This document shows positions 47,491-59,079 of a stretch of DNA of 64,000 nucleotides, one piece after another. The position numbers and the translations under genes were made by a program. The first letter of the stretch is position 1. Each line of letters starts with the position of its first letter. Below the pieces are notes generated by a model, which worked only from the letters and a program-made list of their open reading frames with translations, was not told the DNA's origin and did no database searches. Origin of the DNA: Ananas comosus (Eukaryota > Streptophyta > Magnoliopsida > Poales > Bromeliaceae); contig NC_033635.1 of the NCBI RefSeq assembly GCF_001540865.1, positions 8,865,959 through 8,929,958 on the forward strand, given 5' to 3'.

Positions 47491-48151
47491 TTCTAGCTAC
47501 CAAATAGTTTCAAGTCTAGACATAACCAGGAGTATTAATTGTAGTGGCTCGGGCGTTGCAACGGATAGATATTCATAAAGTGAGAATTCGAAATAATGTC
47601 CTATAATATATAAAAAAGAGAAGGGATTAGAGACATACCATTTTCAAATTTATTTACTAGCATATATAATGCAGCGACACGAACTTTATAATGAGTAGAT
47701 ATTATTGTAAAATTAAAGATACCTAATCTACTAAGCAAATAGGAAATAAAATGTAAGAAAAAATTCAATCCATATTCAAATTATGGGCAGCATTCATAGG
47801 TAGAACAAACGGCGAAACGACAACGCATTCGGCAATGAGTAGCATTCATAATGATGACAGTCCATCTTCAGTCAACAGAAAAGAAAATAGAGAAAAAAGA
47901 AAAAAAATCAGCCAATTTGATAAAAAATAATTAAAAAGATCGATAGAGCTTATTTATTATAAATAAAGTAGATTATATATTATAATCAGTATAAAAGTTT
48001 TTCAAAGCATTTTTCTTTTTCTAAAAACTCAAGCTACTATAATGCATTTTCCAAACTATTTCTTTGTTCCTATTTTTTTAAAAAAAAAAGAAAACTCAAA
48101 CGCTATAATAACGCATTTTACGTTTAATATTATGTTTAATAATTGAATAAA
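47491..48151. other. Intergenic with old repeat traces
   Basis: A phrase GGCTCGGGCGTTGCAACGG near 47550 resembles common plant repeat text, but I cannot place its family or ends. Otherwise AT-rich, no gene. Confidence 0.3.
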
Positions 48152-48311
48152 AAGACCGACCGTCCCTAGCGCAAGTGGCAAAGGGCTTGGCGGGTTGGTA
48201 CCCGAGATCTCAAGTTCAAAGTCTAGTTGATTCATATTTCCAACTAAATTTATTTTTAAATAAAATAAACAAAGCGGGTAGCATGCTACCTATCTCTCAA
48301 ATAATAATAAC
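48152..48311 (+). mobile_element. tRNA-derived SINE, full length
   Basis: About 160 bp between a perfect 11-bp direct duplication AATTGAATAAA (48141-48151, 48312-48322). The head holds a Pol III box A-like TAGCGCAAGTGG (48167-48178) and a box B-like AGTTCAAAGTC (48213-48223) at tRNA spacing. The tail ends CTACCTATCTCTCAAATAA. No coding capacity; it would use a LINE reverse transcriptase. A 5'-truncated copy lies inverted at 56084-56200. Confidence 0.82.
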
Positions 48312-48855
48312 AATTGAATAAAGAGAAGGAGAAAATAAACGTAAATAAATAAAGAGATAGAGATAACGATCCATATTCTTGATGGGGCCCACACCCCCAA
48401 ATTAAAGAGATGACGGTCTATCTTCTCGGTAAGACCGACACATCCAAATGTGAAAAGATGACTATTAATCTTCCTAAAAAAATGGAGAAAAAAAACTAGT
48501 CAATTTTTAAAAAATAATTATAAAAATTAGTGGGACCAGCATCCCGAAATTAAGGGGGTTGCGCCACATCAACATAAGGTCATGGAAATTAATAGATTTT
48601 TTATAGATTGTAAAAACCTACCCGAAGTTTGGTGAGCTCTCGCATGTGATTCGTTTCTATGAGACCTTAATCTCTTCATACATGCATGGCACGTACGTAT
48701 AGTTTCAGGCTCGCAGTCAGTAAAGTGACAAAAAGGTATAATATATTCATTAACTCATATAAGTTCACTTAAACCCCTTACCTTCTGAGATCTTGGACTA
48801 CCATCTGAAAATTATTCTAATAAGCTGGGAGTTGTTAATGAAGATGATTGTGAAG
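48312..48855. other. Intergenic, nothing assigned
   Basis: AT-rich sequence between the SINE and the CACTA terminus without recognisable genes. Confidence 0.35.
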
Positions 48856-49820
48856 CACTACAAGAAAAGGCGGTCATATAAGTGATTTTTAGATATCGTA
48901 AAGGCGGCTTACATCGCCTCTCAGATTCACAGAGACAGCTACAACAACCGCCTCTAGACCACCGACATATCCACCACCTCTACAATGTTTAGGCAGTTTG
49001 ATTGATTGCCAAGGGTACTTAGAGGTTGTATCTTTAGGCGGTTTTGACCACCCCAACATGTTTGTTTAATTATTTTATAAATATTTTTTATGTATGATCT
49101 AGTAATAATATAAAGGCGGTTAAAACCGCCTTTACAAATTTTACTCTAGAGGCAGTTTAAAGAGCCTCTGTATACAAATATTATCATGATGAGGCTATTT
49201 TATCCACCTCTACCTAAAAAATATAATAAAAATTTCTATTAAAATATTTATTTTGGCCTAAATTTATTATGAGCAAAAAATTATAAATTTATTGATGATC
49301 ATATTACTTTAAATACTGATGCAAATCACATATTACATTTCTCAACAAAAAGCAAGACAACCATATGGCAATTTAACATTTAATCCAAAAAATATACTAG
49401 CAACACAAGAAGTAAAACAATTCTCAATAAGAAGTAAATCAAATATTATATTTCTGAACAAAAAGCAAGACAATTATAATGGCAATTTAACATTTAATCC
49501 AGAAAATATACTAGCAACACAAGAAGTAAAACATTTCTCAATAAGAAGCAAACCAATTCTTTAATATGTGATCCAAACGCAATCGCATTCAATATTTACC
49601 ATAAATAATAGCAACACACTAAATAAAAAAAAAGTTTTCAAAAATTGAGTTTTCAAAAATAGTCGACAATTGAGTTTTCAAAAATTTATAAAAAAAATTA
49701 AATAGTTTATGGTTTCCGACATATGTAGGCTCATGACTTGCATGATTAATGATTGAGAGAAAATGCGTCAATTGGATTAATATTGCCATCACAATATAAA
49801 GAAGTATCAAACAATATAAA
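48856..49820 (+). mobile_element. CACTA (En/Spm) transposon end fragment
   Basis: CACTACAAGAAAA at 48856 is the canonical CACTA terminus. It is followed by the expected subterminal motifs in both orientations (GGCGGTT / AACCGCC, for example 49112-49132 and around 48890-48950). The opposite terminus is not in the window, and the copia element at 49821 cuts in. No transposase frame. The right extent is uncertain. Confidence 0.75.
49323..49549. repeat. Two-copy tandem repeat, period 113 bp
   Basis: The units starting at 49323 and 49436 share AACAAAAAGCAAGACAA, GGCAATTTAACATTTAATCC and CAACACAAGAAGTAAAAC. A few substitutions separate them. Probably part of the CACTA interior. Confidence 0.8.
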
Positions 49821-51265
49821 TGTTGTTACATTTTATTATTAATATGAATTTTATTAACCTTTNGTGTTAATACACTGTGATAGCACTGCTGCTATTGGTA
49901 GAGTAAGAAACCGTTATTATAACGGTAAATCCAGATCTGTAAGAAGAAAACACAGTACTGTGAGATCATATATGAACAATGGTATTATCAGTGTAGATTA
50001 TATTAAATCTACTGATAATCTGGCAGATCCATTAACCAAGGCCTTGGGAAGAGAAAGGATCTGGAACACATCGAGGGGGATAGGGTTGAAGCCCATAATA
50101 TCAAGAACCACGTATGAGGATACCCAACCCGATGATCAGAGATCCTGAAAATTGGGTTCAATGGGAAAACAAATCATATGGTGGTCGTAAAGAATGCACA
50201 ATCTATAGATCTATATGATCACATCTTTACCTATCCCTATGGTGTGGGTGCATTCATCCTGTAATAAAAAGAGGGTTGAGCTTTTGCTCTTAATGAAATA
50301 TGTGGCTCTTACGAGCAGGGTGTCAGAATAACAGGAGCACTCTTGACGGATTTCACCAATATGAGCATGGAAGTGGGGCCGCTTCCTATGAGAACGGGCT
50401 TATTCTCAAATATGCTCATGAAAACCAGGATCAGCACAGGGCCGTAACGTGCTGGCTATTAAAGCTCATGTCAACACCTGGATTGTTATATGTGAGCAGT
50501 AACTTTCTATTTCCCCTAAGCGGCCAAAGTTCAAGTCTGAGACCACTCTGGCTCTGGAGTAGAGATTACTGTTTCACTAAGTGAAGGTTCAATGCAGAGC
50601 ACACCTTCATTATGTATAACGGTCCCTCTTTGGCCATCAAACTCTCATATATTTTTAATAATAAAATGAGTGGGTGAATGTTGTTACATTTTATTATTAA
50701 TATGAATTTTATTAACCTTTGTATAACCTATACTTGCATTTATAGTTGTGCATGTGAATTTACCACTTCATTTAGTTTGCATTCATTGTGAACTTATATG
50801 TGAACCTACTTCAATAAGGTGAACATAATTAAGTTCATTTACGTATGTAAACTCCTATAGCACTAACTATGTAACCTATGGGTTTAATACTATCGTAACC
50901 TATACTTTTGAAGCCTATATATAGAGGACTTCTCTATTCACTTAAATATAACATAAAAAAGAAAACTACAATATCTATATTCTACTTGAGAAAGAGAAGG
51001 ACAAAGAAAGGTGTTTCTTTTGGTGGAGCTTTGGGCTCATCTACTTGTGCAGAGTTGGTGAAGCCACACGACGAGGGTCGAGCCGTTGTATCCTGGAGGG
51101 GACAAATCAGTGCTTTGCTGCATCGGTTCAAAGGCTTTGCCAACCGCAGAGGGCTTGAATCTCCTTAAAGAGAGCGAGATATCCGTGCCTCGGCTTGATC
51201 GACTCGTTGATATTTTTTAAATTATTTTGTAGCTAACCTCTATTTTTTGAATATTTACACCAACA
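49821..51265 (+). mobile_element. Ty1/copia element, interior collapsed at an N
   Basis: The first 42 bases (49821-49862, TGTTGTTACA start) are identical to the first 42 of the 3' LTR (50680-50721). Between them are an N (49863), the C-terminal end of copia RNase H and a purine-rich tract GAGTGGGTGAA before 50680. The 3' LTR (50680-51265, 586 bp) starts TGTTG and ends CAACA and has a TATATATA at about 50916. The target duplication ATAAA flanks the whole (49816-49820, 51266-51270). Most of the 5' LTR and of gag-pol is missing from the assembly rather than from evolution, I infer. Confidence 0.8.
49864..50148 (+). pseudogene. Copia RNase H C-terminal fragment
   Basis: 94 codons open: HCDSTAAI (RNase H active-site block), RRKHSTVR and the NLADPLTKAL block that ends copia polyproteins, then a TGA. 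The start is cut by the N. Without the rest of pol it cannot act here. Confidence 0.85.
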
Positions 51266-51270
51266 ATAAA

Positions 51271-52100
51271 AATTCTTAATTACACTAAAATTCAAAAATT
51301 TTCAAAATATTATAAGTACTTCCTATCAAATCGGTGTATTTAAGAATTAAAAAATCTATTTGATAATAGTATTTTTTTTGTAATATATTATATTGAACTT
51401 CAATTTAGTATAGTGAAACTTACAAAATAGGATAAATACAGATGAAACAAGAGCCAACATGCATGATTTAGCTGTGTTGGGATGGCTAAAAGATAGCCCG
51501 GGGCAAGTTTGGATGAAACTGAATGGATAAAAATGTTTTGGAAACAAATTTCTAAAAATTGAGACTTCACAGTTCGAACCTTGATGGGGAAGTCCGGATC
51601 GTGAAGTTTTTGAAACATTATTGTTCGGACCTTGCAGAGGAAATCCGGACCCTAAGCCATTTTCGTGCAAGATAATATTCGGGATCCGAATCTTGGGAGG
51701 GAAGTTCTGATCTTCAGGGGTGGAAGTTCGGACCATAGAAGAGAAGTCTGGACCTTGGCTGTGTTTTTTTTCCCTGATGGACGTTCAGGATCTGGACTTC
51801 CATTGGATATTCTGGACCTTCCGCGACTAAAGCTGCTTTTGAGAGAGAGGTGTCTTATACCATTTTGGTTGGGTTGAAGGGTTTACGTGCAATATTACAA
51901 CCTCTTTTTATATTAGGGAATCCCTCAGGTTGGAAAGCCCCAACCTAAGCCTCTCCCCTTACTCTCTTTTACTCTTTTCTCCCTCTCCAACCCATAATTA
52001 TTAGGTTCATTCAGTAGAAATAAAAAGTCATTTTGTGTAACTATTAAGTTGTATTATATTAACAAGCTAGTACAAACTATAACCGTGATGCTTTGCCCAA
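51271..52100. other. Intergenic with GGTCCGGA-type repeats
   Basis: At 51555-51820 a phrase like GTTCGGACCTTG / GGAAGTCCGGATC / AATCCGGACC recurs at roughly 45-55 bp, resembling palindrome clusters in the LTRs of this window (core CCGG). It may be an old LTR U3, but no LTR ends are recognised. Confidence 0.4.
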
Positions 52101-52760
52101 TGAAGTGAAAGGACTGACCGAGAGGTTATCAAGCATACCTCAGACCCATACAGCATACGACCGCAGCAGAAACAAGATCTTTTGTGGATAAAAATAGGCG
52201 AGAACGATCGTAGAAAATAAGTACGAGGATAATAAAGAAATAAAATGAACAAAAGAATAGAAGAACACAAGATTTACGTGGTTCGGCCAACGGTGAGTCG
52301 ACCTATATCAATGGGCAAGATCACTTCAATGTGATCTTCGATTAATCCATGACACAAAAGTATAAAGAGTAAGATTGGATTACAAGAAACTTTCACTCTC
52401 AAGATCTTTCCACATTTTCCTCTCAACTAGGGCGTCTAAAACTATAATGAAGCTTTTATCTCTAAAAGATCAATTATAAGAGTTTATATAACCTAAAACC
52501 TCAATTCTAGTAAGAAACACTCTCCGCCATTCATCTCAGTCTCCGATTCACTTATGGCCATAGATCTCCTCTTTAGAATCCTCTTTAAAGTGTTCTTGGA
52601 CCATCCCTAATCTTTAGGAACAAGATTAGAATAAATTAGAGTCAAATCCAATATATTCAATTCATTGCGGAATTAAATACTGGTTCTCAAATTGAGTACT
52701 GATGCACAATACAGAAGCAGATTTTCAAGCTTTGGGTTTTGAGGAACTAAGGAACTCCTA

Positions 52761-53419
52761 GGCTCCGTTTGGTTTGGGAATTAGTAGGAACTAGTTATAC
52801 CGGGGATAGGTACAAGTATGAATTTTTGTAAGAATAAGGGTATTTTTTTGTTTGAATGAAAATGTGAGTATAAGCTGGAAATAGAAAAATTACGTTTGGA
52901 TAGTTATTGAGAATAAGAGGAATAGTTGTTAGTTATAAATAGAAAATAATGATATTATCTCTATAATTGAATTTAAATTTTTAAATTTTAAACTTATAAT
53001 TTTAAATTAAAAATTGAAAATTTTAACTTTTAAATTTTAAAATTTGAAATTAAAATTTAAAGTTATAATTTTATAAATATCATATTTTAAATTTAAGACC
53101 AAATTTAAATTTCAAAGATATAAAATAGCAAATTTAAAATTTAAAAACTAAAAATATCAAATTTAAAATTTTAAATTATCAAATTTAAAATTTAAACTTT
53201 AAAATTTATAATTTTAAATTATAAATTTAATTTTAAAATTTTAAATTTTAAAAAACTAATTTTAAATTTAAATTAAAAATCTCTCTCTTTTTCTCTCTCT
53301 CTCTCTCTACCCGGTTTGGGTGGGAGCAAGTGTTCCCACCCAACCCAAAATGTGTTTGGGTATAAAAGGGTGGATATCCCCCTTATCCCCCCCTTTATAC
53401 CCAATCCAAACGCAGTGCG
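52761..53419. mobile_element. MITE inside the 3' LTR of the minus-strand copia
   Basis: Starts GGCTCCGTTTGGTTTGGG and ends with CCCAATCCAAACGCAGTGC; very AT-rich interior with AAATTTTAAA-type repeats. PIF/Harbinger-like ends. No TTA duplication is visible, so boundaries may be off by a few bases. Confidence 0.6.
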
Positions 53420-53753
53420 AAGGTACTCCGGGTTCTTAGGAATTATAAGAAACTTTTGAGGCACTCTTTAGTACTAGTATTCAAACTTCAAGCTCCAATA
53501 CTCAACATCTAGATACCTAAAAATCTTTGACTTTTTCACCGCAATATCGACTCGGAACATAGCTTCACATTATCTAACAAATCTCCCACTTGAAAGCATA
53601 TGTTGAACTCCATAAAATACCAAATTGAAAGTCTTGCCAAACTCCCACTCTCCTCACGTTGCTTGGAAATCGAGAGAAGTCATGCTCCAATTGAACTTCA
53701 CTCGAGTTACAGTTTCATCAAAATATCTGCTGAATTTTCATCGATATTAACCT

Positions 53754-53990
53754 TCAACAGCGAGATAAGACCCTCATCACCAGATCTCTCACAAAATGAT
53801 AGTGAATATCAATGTGCTTTGTCCAAGAGTGAAACGTCGGATTCTTCGCCAAATGTATTGCACTTTGACTATCACAATTAACACCTAGCACATCTTGTTT
53901 CACTTTAAATTCTTCTAGAAGTCTTTTTAACCAAATAGCCTCATTGCAAGCATGTGCCACCCTATGTCCTCCGCCTCCGTCATTGACCAA
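53754..53990 (-). pseudogene. Copia RNase H fragment
   Basis: Frame with ACNEAIWLKRLLEEF, NCDSQSAIHLAKNP and HIDIHYHFVRD, the conserved C-terminal RNase H region of copia pol. Upstream sequence to 54980 has no matching open frame. Broken. Confidence 0.82.
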
Positions 53991-55689
53991 GTGACCACTA
54001 ACTAAAGTTTCGACTCCCAGCTAATAGCAACACTGCTCATGGAGAAAACATAACCCATGTTAGACTTTCTTCTGTCTCTATCTCCTGTGAAATATGAATC
54101 TATATGTCCTATGCACTCCAAATTCGTAGAACTATAATGGAGTGAGAAATCCGTAGTGTCCCTCAAATTCCTGAGAATCTATTTCACTGCATTCCAATGT
54201 TCACATCCCAAATTTGCCATCACTGCTCTACTGCTTGAGCAATGTCGCATTTTATGCACACCATGGCCAACAAAAGGCTCCTTAACGCCGATGAATATAG
54301 TACCTAAGCCATGTCAGCCTTTTTCACTTTCGTGCTTGGTGATTGCTTGATCGACAACTTTAAATGAATAAAAAATGAAGTAGAAATTGGTTTTGTGTTC
54401 TACATATTGAAGCACCACAAAATCTTTTCTATATAACTTTTTTGTGAAAGTCAAACTTTCCTATTCTTTTTCTTCTGTAGTACCTTTATTTCGAGTAGTT
54501 AGTTTTAAAACTCCTAAGTCTCAGGATACTGTCTCTTGCTATTCCCCGCAACTACCATACCATTGATATATAAAAGCAAAATACAGAAGCTCCTATCATT
54601 ATATCCCTAGAACTATGAATGATGATTATATTAGCTATTCTGATATTCAAATTCGGTATAGATGAAATTGTATAAGCAGAGTTCTTTTTATTTCCTTAGA
54701 CAATGCAAAGCAAGAATTTGTCGATACTTACGATTTAATCTTCTCGTTACTAGATTCTCCATAGGAATAAATCACTACTCTTTTCTTCTACAAAGTTTAT
54801 TCAGCTTATTCTACTTTTCTTGTAGGGCGATCTCACAAGCATCCTTAATCAAGATTGCTTGCATCTTCAATTTTCGGAACATGAAATTTGTTCCATCAAA
54901 CCGAGGAATCTCATACTTCATTGTTGTAACTTATTTGCAATCGTTTCACCTTGAACGAACTACAAAGAACCAAATGCGCTGATACCAATTGAAGAGGACC
55001 GACCGAGGGGCTACTGAGCGCACCTCAAACCCACACAGCATACGATTGCAGCAGAAATAAGATCTTTTGTAGATGAAAATTGATGAGAATGTTTGTATAA
55101 AACAAGCACGAGGATACCAAAACAATAAGATGAAAAAGAGAACACAAGAACACAGGATTTACATAGTTCGACAAACAGTGAGTCAAACTACGTCTGCAGG
55201 CAAGACCAGCTCAATACTTTCTTCGATTAATCCATGACACAAAAGTGTAAGGAGTAAGATTAGATTACAAGAAACTAGCTCTCTATTTAGAGTTTTCCAT
55301 ATTTTTCTTTCAACTAGGGTGTCTACACAAGCTCATATTTCTACAAGATTAATTACAAGAGTTTATATAACTCTAAAACCGCAATTCTAATAGGAAATGC
55401 TCTCTGTCATCCACACGAGTCTCTGATTCATTTCTAGCTGTTGATTTTCTCTTAAGAATCAGTATTTATGGACCATTCCTAATCTTTATAAACAAGATTA
55501 GATCAAATTGGAATCAAATTTATCATATTCAGCTCGTCGCAAAATTTAGTACCAGTACTCAACTTGGAGTAACGGTATTGGTAGATTTTCTAAGCTTCGA
55601 ATTTTGAGGAACTCTGAGGAACTCCTAAGGTACACTTGGTTTTGGGGAACTCTGAGGAACTCCTAGATACTCTTCAGTATTGATACTTA

Positions 55690-56785
55690 GGTAGAGTTTG
55701 GTTCGGGAACAAGGGGGGAATAGGCCCTTGTTCCCTCCTTTGTTCCCAAACGTGATGTTTGGTACCCGGGAACAGTAGTTCCAGGATTTCTAAAACAAGC
55801 TGGTATAAGACTGGAACTATTGTTCCACCTATTTCCTGAAACAAACTTGTTCCTTGATGAGAACAAATTAATTAAAATCTAAATTTAATTTTAATTGCAG
55901 TAAATTATTAATTAATCTAATTAATATATTTAAATTATTATTTATTACTTTAATAATTAAATAATTAATTAATTATTTATAATTAATTAATTAATAATAA
56001 TTAGATAATTATTATAATTAATTTATTATTTATAATTAATTATTAATAATTATTATTATTTATTAATAATTATTATTATTTTTAAGAGATAGGTAGTACG
56101 CTATCCGTTTCGTTTATTTTATTTAAAAATAAATTTAGCTAAAAATGTAAATCAATTAGGATTTAAATTTGGAACCTCGGATACCAACCATCAAGCTCTT
56201 AAAAATAATAATAATTATTTATTTATTTATTTATTTATTTATAATTAATTAATTTATTATTTATAATTAATTAATAATAATTAGATAATTATTATAATTA
56301 ATTATTAATAATTTTTAATATTTATCATTATTTATTAATAATAAATTAATAGATATTATCCTTAATAATTAGATAATCGATAGTATTATTAATTTATTAT
56401 TTATAATTAATTATTAATAATTATTAATTAGACAATCGTTATTATTATTAATTAGATATTCAATATTATTAATTTATTATTTATAATTAATTATTAATAA
56501 TTATTATTTATTATTATTATTTATTATTAATTATTAATAATCAATTTATTATTTATTTTTAAGTAATATTTTGATGTTAATTAATTACATAATATAATTT
56601 TAATTTAAAATTGTAACTCTTATTCTTCTTCTTCCAATCTAACAATCCAAACACTATTTATCTTTTTCCTAGGAACAACCCAATTTTCATCCCAACATAA
56701 AATTGGTCTAGTTCCTGCTTATACCTGAACTTGTACCTATCCCTAGAACTAGCAGTTCTTACTTATATCCGAACCAAACGCAGCC
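55690..56785. mobile_element. PIF/Harbinger-like MITE, 1.1 kb, in the 5' LTR of copia
   Basis: Inverted ends GGTAGAGTTTGGTTCGGG (55690) and CCGAACCAAACGCAGCC (to 56785) flanked by TTA (55687-55689, 56786-56788), the 3-bp duplication typical of PIF/Harbinger. The interior is expanded AATTAATTATT sequence and hosts a SINE at 56084-56200. No transposase. Confidence 0.78.
56084..56200 (-). mobile_element. SINE copy, 5'-truncated
   Basis: Reverse complement matches 48190-48300 (TTGGTATCCGAGGT, TAAATTTATTTTTAAATAAAAT, CTACCTATCTCTTAA). Box A is missing. It sits in the AT-rich part of a MITE, so SINE insertion followed MITE insertion, which followed the copia insertion. Confidence 0.75.
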
Positions 56786-56888
56786 TTAGATTTCAAGTTT
56801 CGCTACCCAATATCCAAAAACGTTAAATCTTTGACTTTTTTACCGTGATATCAACTTGGAACATGGTTTTACATAATCCAACATGAAG

Positions 56889-57127
56889 TACAATAGTGGC
56901 AAAATGCAAAATGTTTGATTGCTATGAGAGTCGTTAATTTTGTTAAGATATATGCAGAATTGACAGATGAGGTAAGAGATGAAAATTTAATGTGGAAATT
57001 GATGTTGAATGCGGAAATTGAAGAATCCACGACCTTACGAAATGGTAGAAATCTAGGATTAGCTTTGATACCATGTTACCCAAACAATCGTTGTGATAGA
57101 AAATAGTCAAAAAAATATGTTTAACAT
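56889..57127. other. Spacer, nothing assigned
   Basis: A 63-codon open frame (56915-57106) ends with ALIPCYPNN. It has no recognised domain and I do not call it a gene. Confidence 0.35.
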
Positions 57128-57403
57128 GTGAGACCCAAGATTTGAAATAGTTTTATATATAAGGTATGTTTAAGATTAAAAAAATTCAAATTTCAAATTG
57201 AAGAAAATAGAAGGCAAAAAAAAAAAAGTAAGGGTTAGTATTTGCCTTAGTGACCAACCATCAAAAAGAAAAAAAAATACAAATATATTATTACCTTATT
57301 TTCAAAATATTTTGAATTATTTTCTAAAATGAAGAGGTCCAAAAACCACTATCAATTGGACCATGAGATTCAAGGGAAGGATTTTTTTAATCTTAAACAG
57401 CGG

Positions 57404-57439
<36 letters not shown>

Positions 57440-57579
57440 GAAGCACGATCACGATGACGACGACTGCGACGATTCCGACGACGACAACGACTACCACGGT
57501 AACTTCCACGACAACGAAGGGTAATGCATGCATACAAATGGCGTAAGTGCGATTTGTTTAATTTGTTAGTTTGATCAAT

Positions 57580-58020
57580 ATAACCATCTTCGCAATAGGC
57601 TTGAACCGATCAAATTCGATGCTAAATCACTACTTTCACCGTGCGTATGTGTCATTAATCCCTATACTAAGCGACCATCTTCGTGATAGGCTCGACACAG
57701 TCAAAGGGTTGATTGAACGGCCATTTTAATTAGGCTCGACATGATCAAATCCATATATTTGGACCAAAAAAAAGAAAAAAAGAAAATTGATCAACATATT
57801 TTGATTTGCTATCTTCGTGATAGATATTATTCGAATCATTCGACACCTTCGTGATAGGCACGATTCGACTTCATCGACTCGTCATCTTCGTGATAGGCAC
57901 TATCCGAACCACGTGCCATTTTCGTGATAGGCATTGTTTGATTCAATCACATTGTCATCTTCGTGATAGGCACATATTTGATCAAATCGCCATCTTCGTG
58001 ATAGGCGCAGCTTGACTTAA
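57580..58020. repeat. Array with ATCTTCGTGATAGGC core
   Basis: About nine copies of (A/C)TCTTCGTGATAGGC(A/T) at 30-55 bp spacing, separated by variants of TCGAATCA or TTGATCAAATCG. Spacing is uneven, so it is a diverged array. Confidence 0.8.
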
Positions 58021-58429
58021 TCGAACCTCGTGTTTGAGACGGATTATCTTAGCAACACCCTATGAGTGCAAAAAAATTTGATGATTCAGGAATTTGATAG
58101 CGATTTTGGATCAAATTAATTTGAATTGAATCAAAAAAAGAGAGAGACAAATTAAATAGGTTTGGAGCTATTTAATTAAAACAGGCCTAATTCATAATTT
58201 ACTTATGGGCCCAATGAACAATATCTCATATGCAGTCCACTAAAAAAAAAATAGAGCCAAATCCAATCCAACCCAAAATCAGATCCCGAATTTAGCCCGT
58301 ACAAAATGCAATCCCAGTCTACTCATGGGCCCGAATCCTGAATTTAGCCCGTACAAAATGCAAGCCCATATGCATATGTAGATGCGGCCCAGATGAATCC
58401 AGCCCACATACAAATAAAACCTACACGTA

Positions 58430-58745
58430 AATAAAACCCAAAATCCAAAAGTCCACAAATAAAACCCAAAACCCAAAGTTTACAAATGAAACCCAAAACC
58501 CAAAGTTTACAAATAAAATCCAAAATCCAAAGTCCATAAATAAAACCCAAAGGCCAAAGTCTAAAAATAAAACCTAAAACTCAAAGTCCACAAATAAAAT
58601 CCAAAGCCCAAAGCCCACAAATAAAACCCAAAACCCACATGCAAAGAAAATCCAAACCCCAAAACCCACAAATAAAGCCCCAAAATTCAAAGTCCACAAA
58701 TAAAATCCAAAACCCAAAGTCTACAAATAAAACCCAACTCAATCT
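58430..58745. repeat. Array with AATAAAACCCAAA core
   Basis: Units of about 24-30 bp reading AAATAAAACCCAAAACCCA then AAGTCCAC, repeated at least ten times with substitutions. Confidence 0.8.
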
Positions 58746-58854
58746 AATTCATAAATAAAGCCACCAAAACCCAAGAGCATAAAGCCCAAAACTACCGAAC
58801 CTATATCAACCAAATGCCTCCAACCCAAACCAAATTTAACCAAATAATTTCACG

Positions 58855-59065
58855 AGCTTTCCAAATGAGTCCCTATCATGAATTACATTCATGAACCAAT
58901 TTCATAGGTTTCCCAAATGGGCCCCCTATCATGAATTAATTCTATAAAGTAATGGGTTTTCCAAATGGACCTCTACCATAAATTAATTTCATGAACCAAT
59001 TTCATGGACTTTCCAAATGGGTCTCTATCATGAATTAATTTCATGAAACCAATTTCACGGGCTTC
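58855..59065. repeat. Array with CCAAATGGGTCTCTATCATG core
   Basis: Four units of about 55-60 bp, each with TTTCCAAATGGG, ATCATGAATTAATT and ACCAATTTCATGG. Confidence 0.75.
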
Positions 59066-59079
59066 AAATTCATATTGAC

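Larger units (their letters stand above)
52106..56883 (-). mobile_element. Degenerate Ty1/copia element, minus strand
   Basis: 3' LTR 52106-53579, short interior 53580-54989, 5' LTR 54990-56883. The 5-bp target duplication TGAAG is at 52101-52105 and 56884-56888. The primer-binding site is the complement of 54976-54987 (TGGTATCAGCGC) and the polypurine tract complements 53580-53592. Each LTR contains a different MITE; without them the LTRs are about 800-820 bp and align throughout. The interior keeps only pieces of pol, so the copy is non-autonomous. Confidence 0.82.

Noticed and set aside
54662..54982. 106-codon frame at 54662-54982
   Set aside because: Lies antisense in the degenerate interior of the minus-strand copia element, with no recognisable domain.
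56915..57106. 63-codon frame with ATG
   Set aside because: No domain, AT-rich repeat surroundings, no supporting splice or promoter signal.
58279..58550. Minus-strand frames rich in Gly/Phe/Trp (GFYLWTFGF-like)
   Set aside because: Direct translations of the AATAAAACCCAAA array; no domain.
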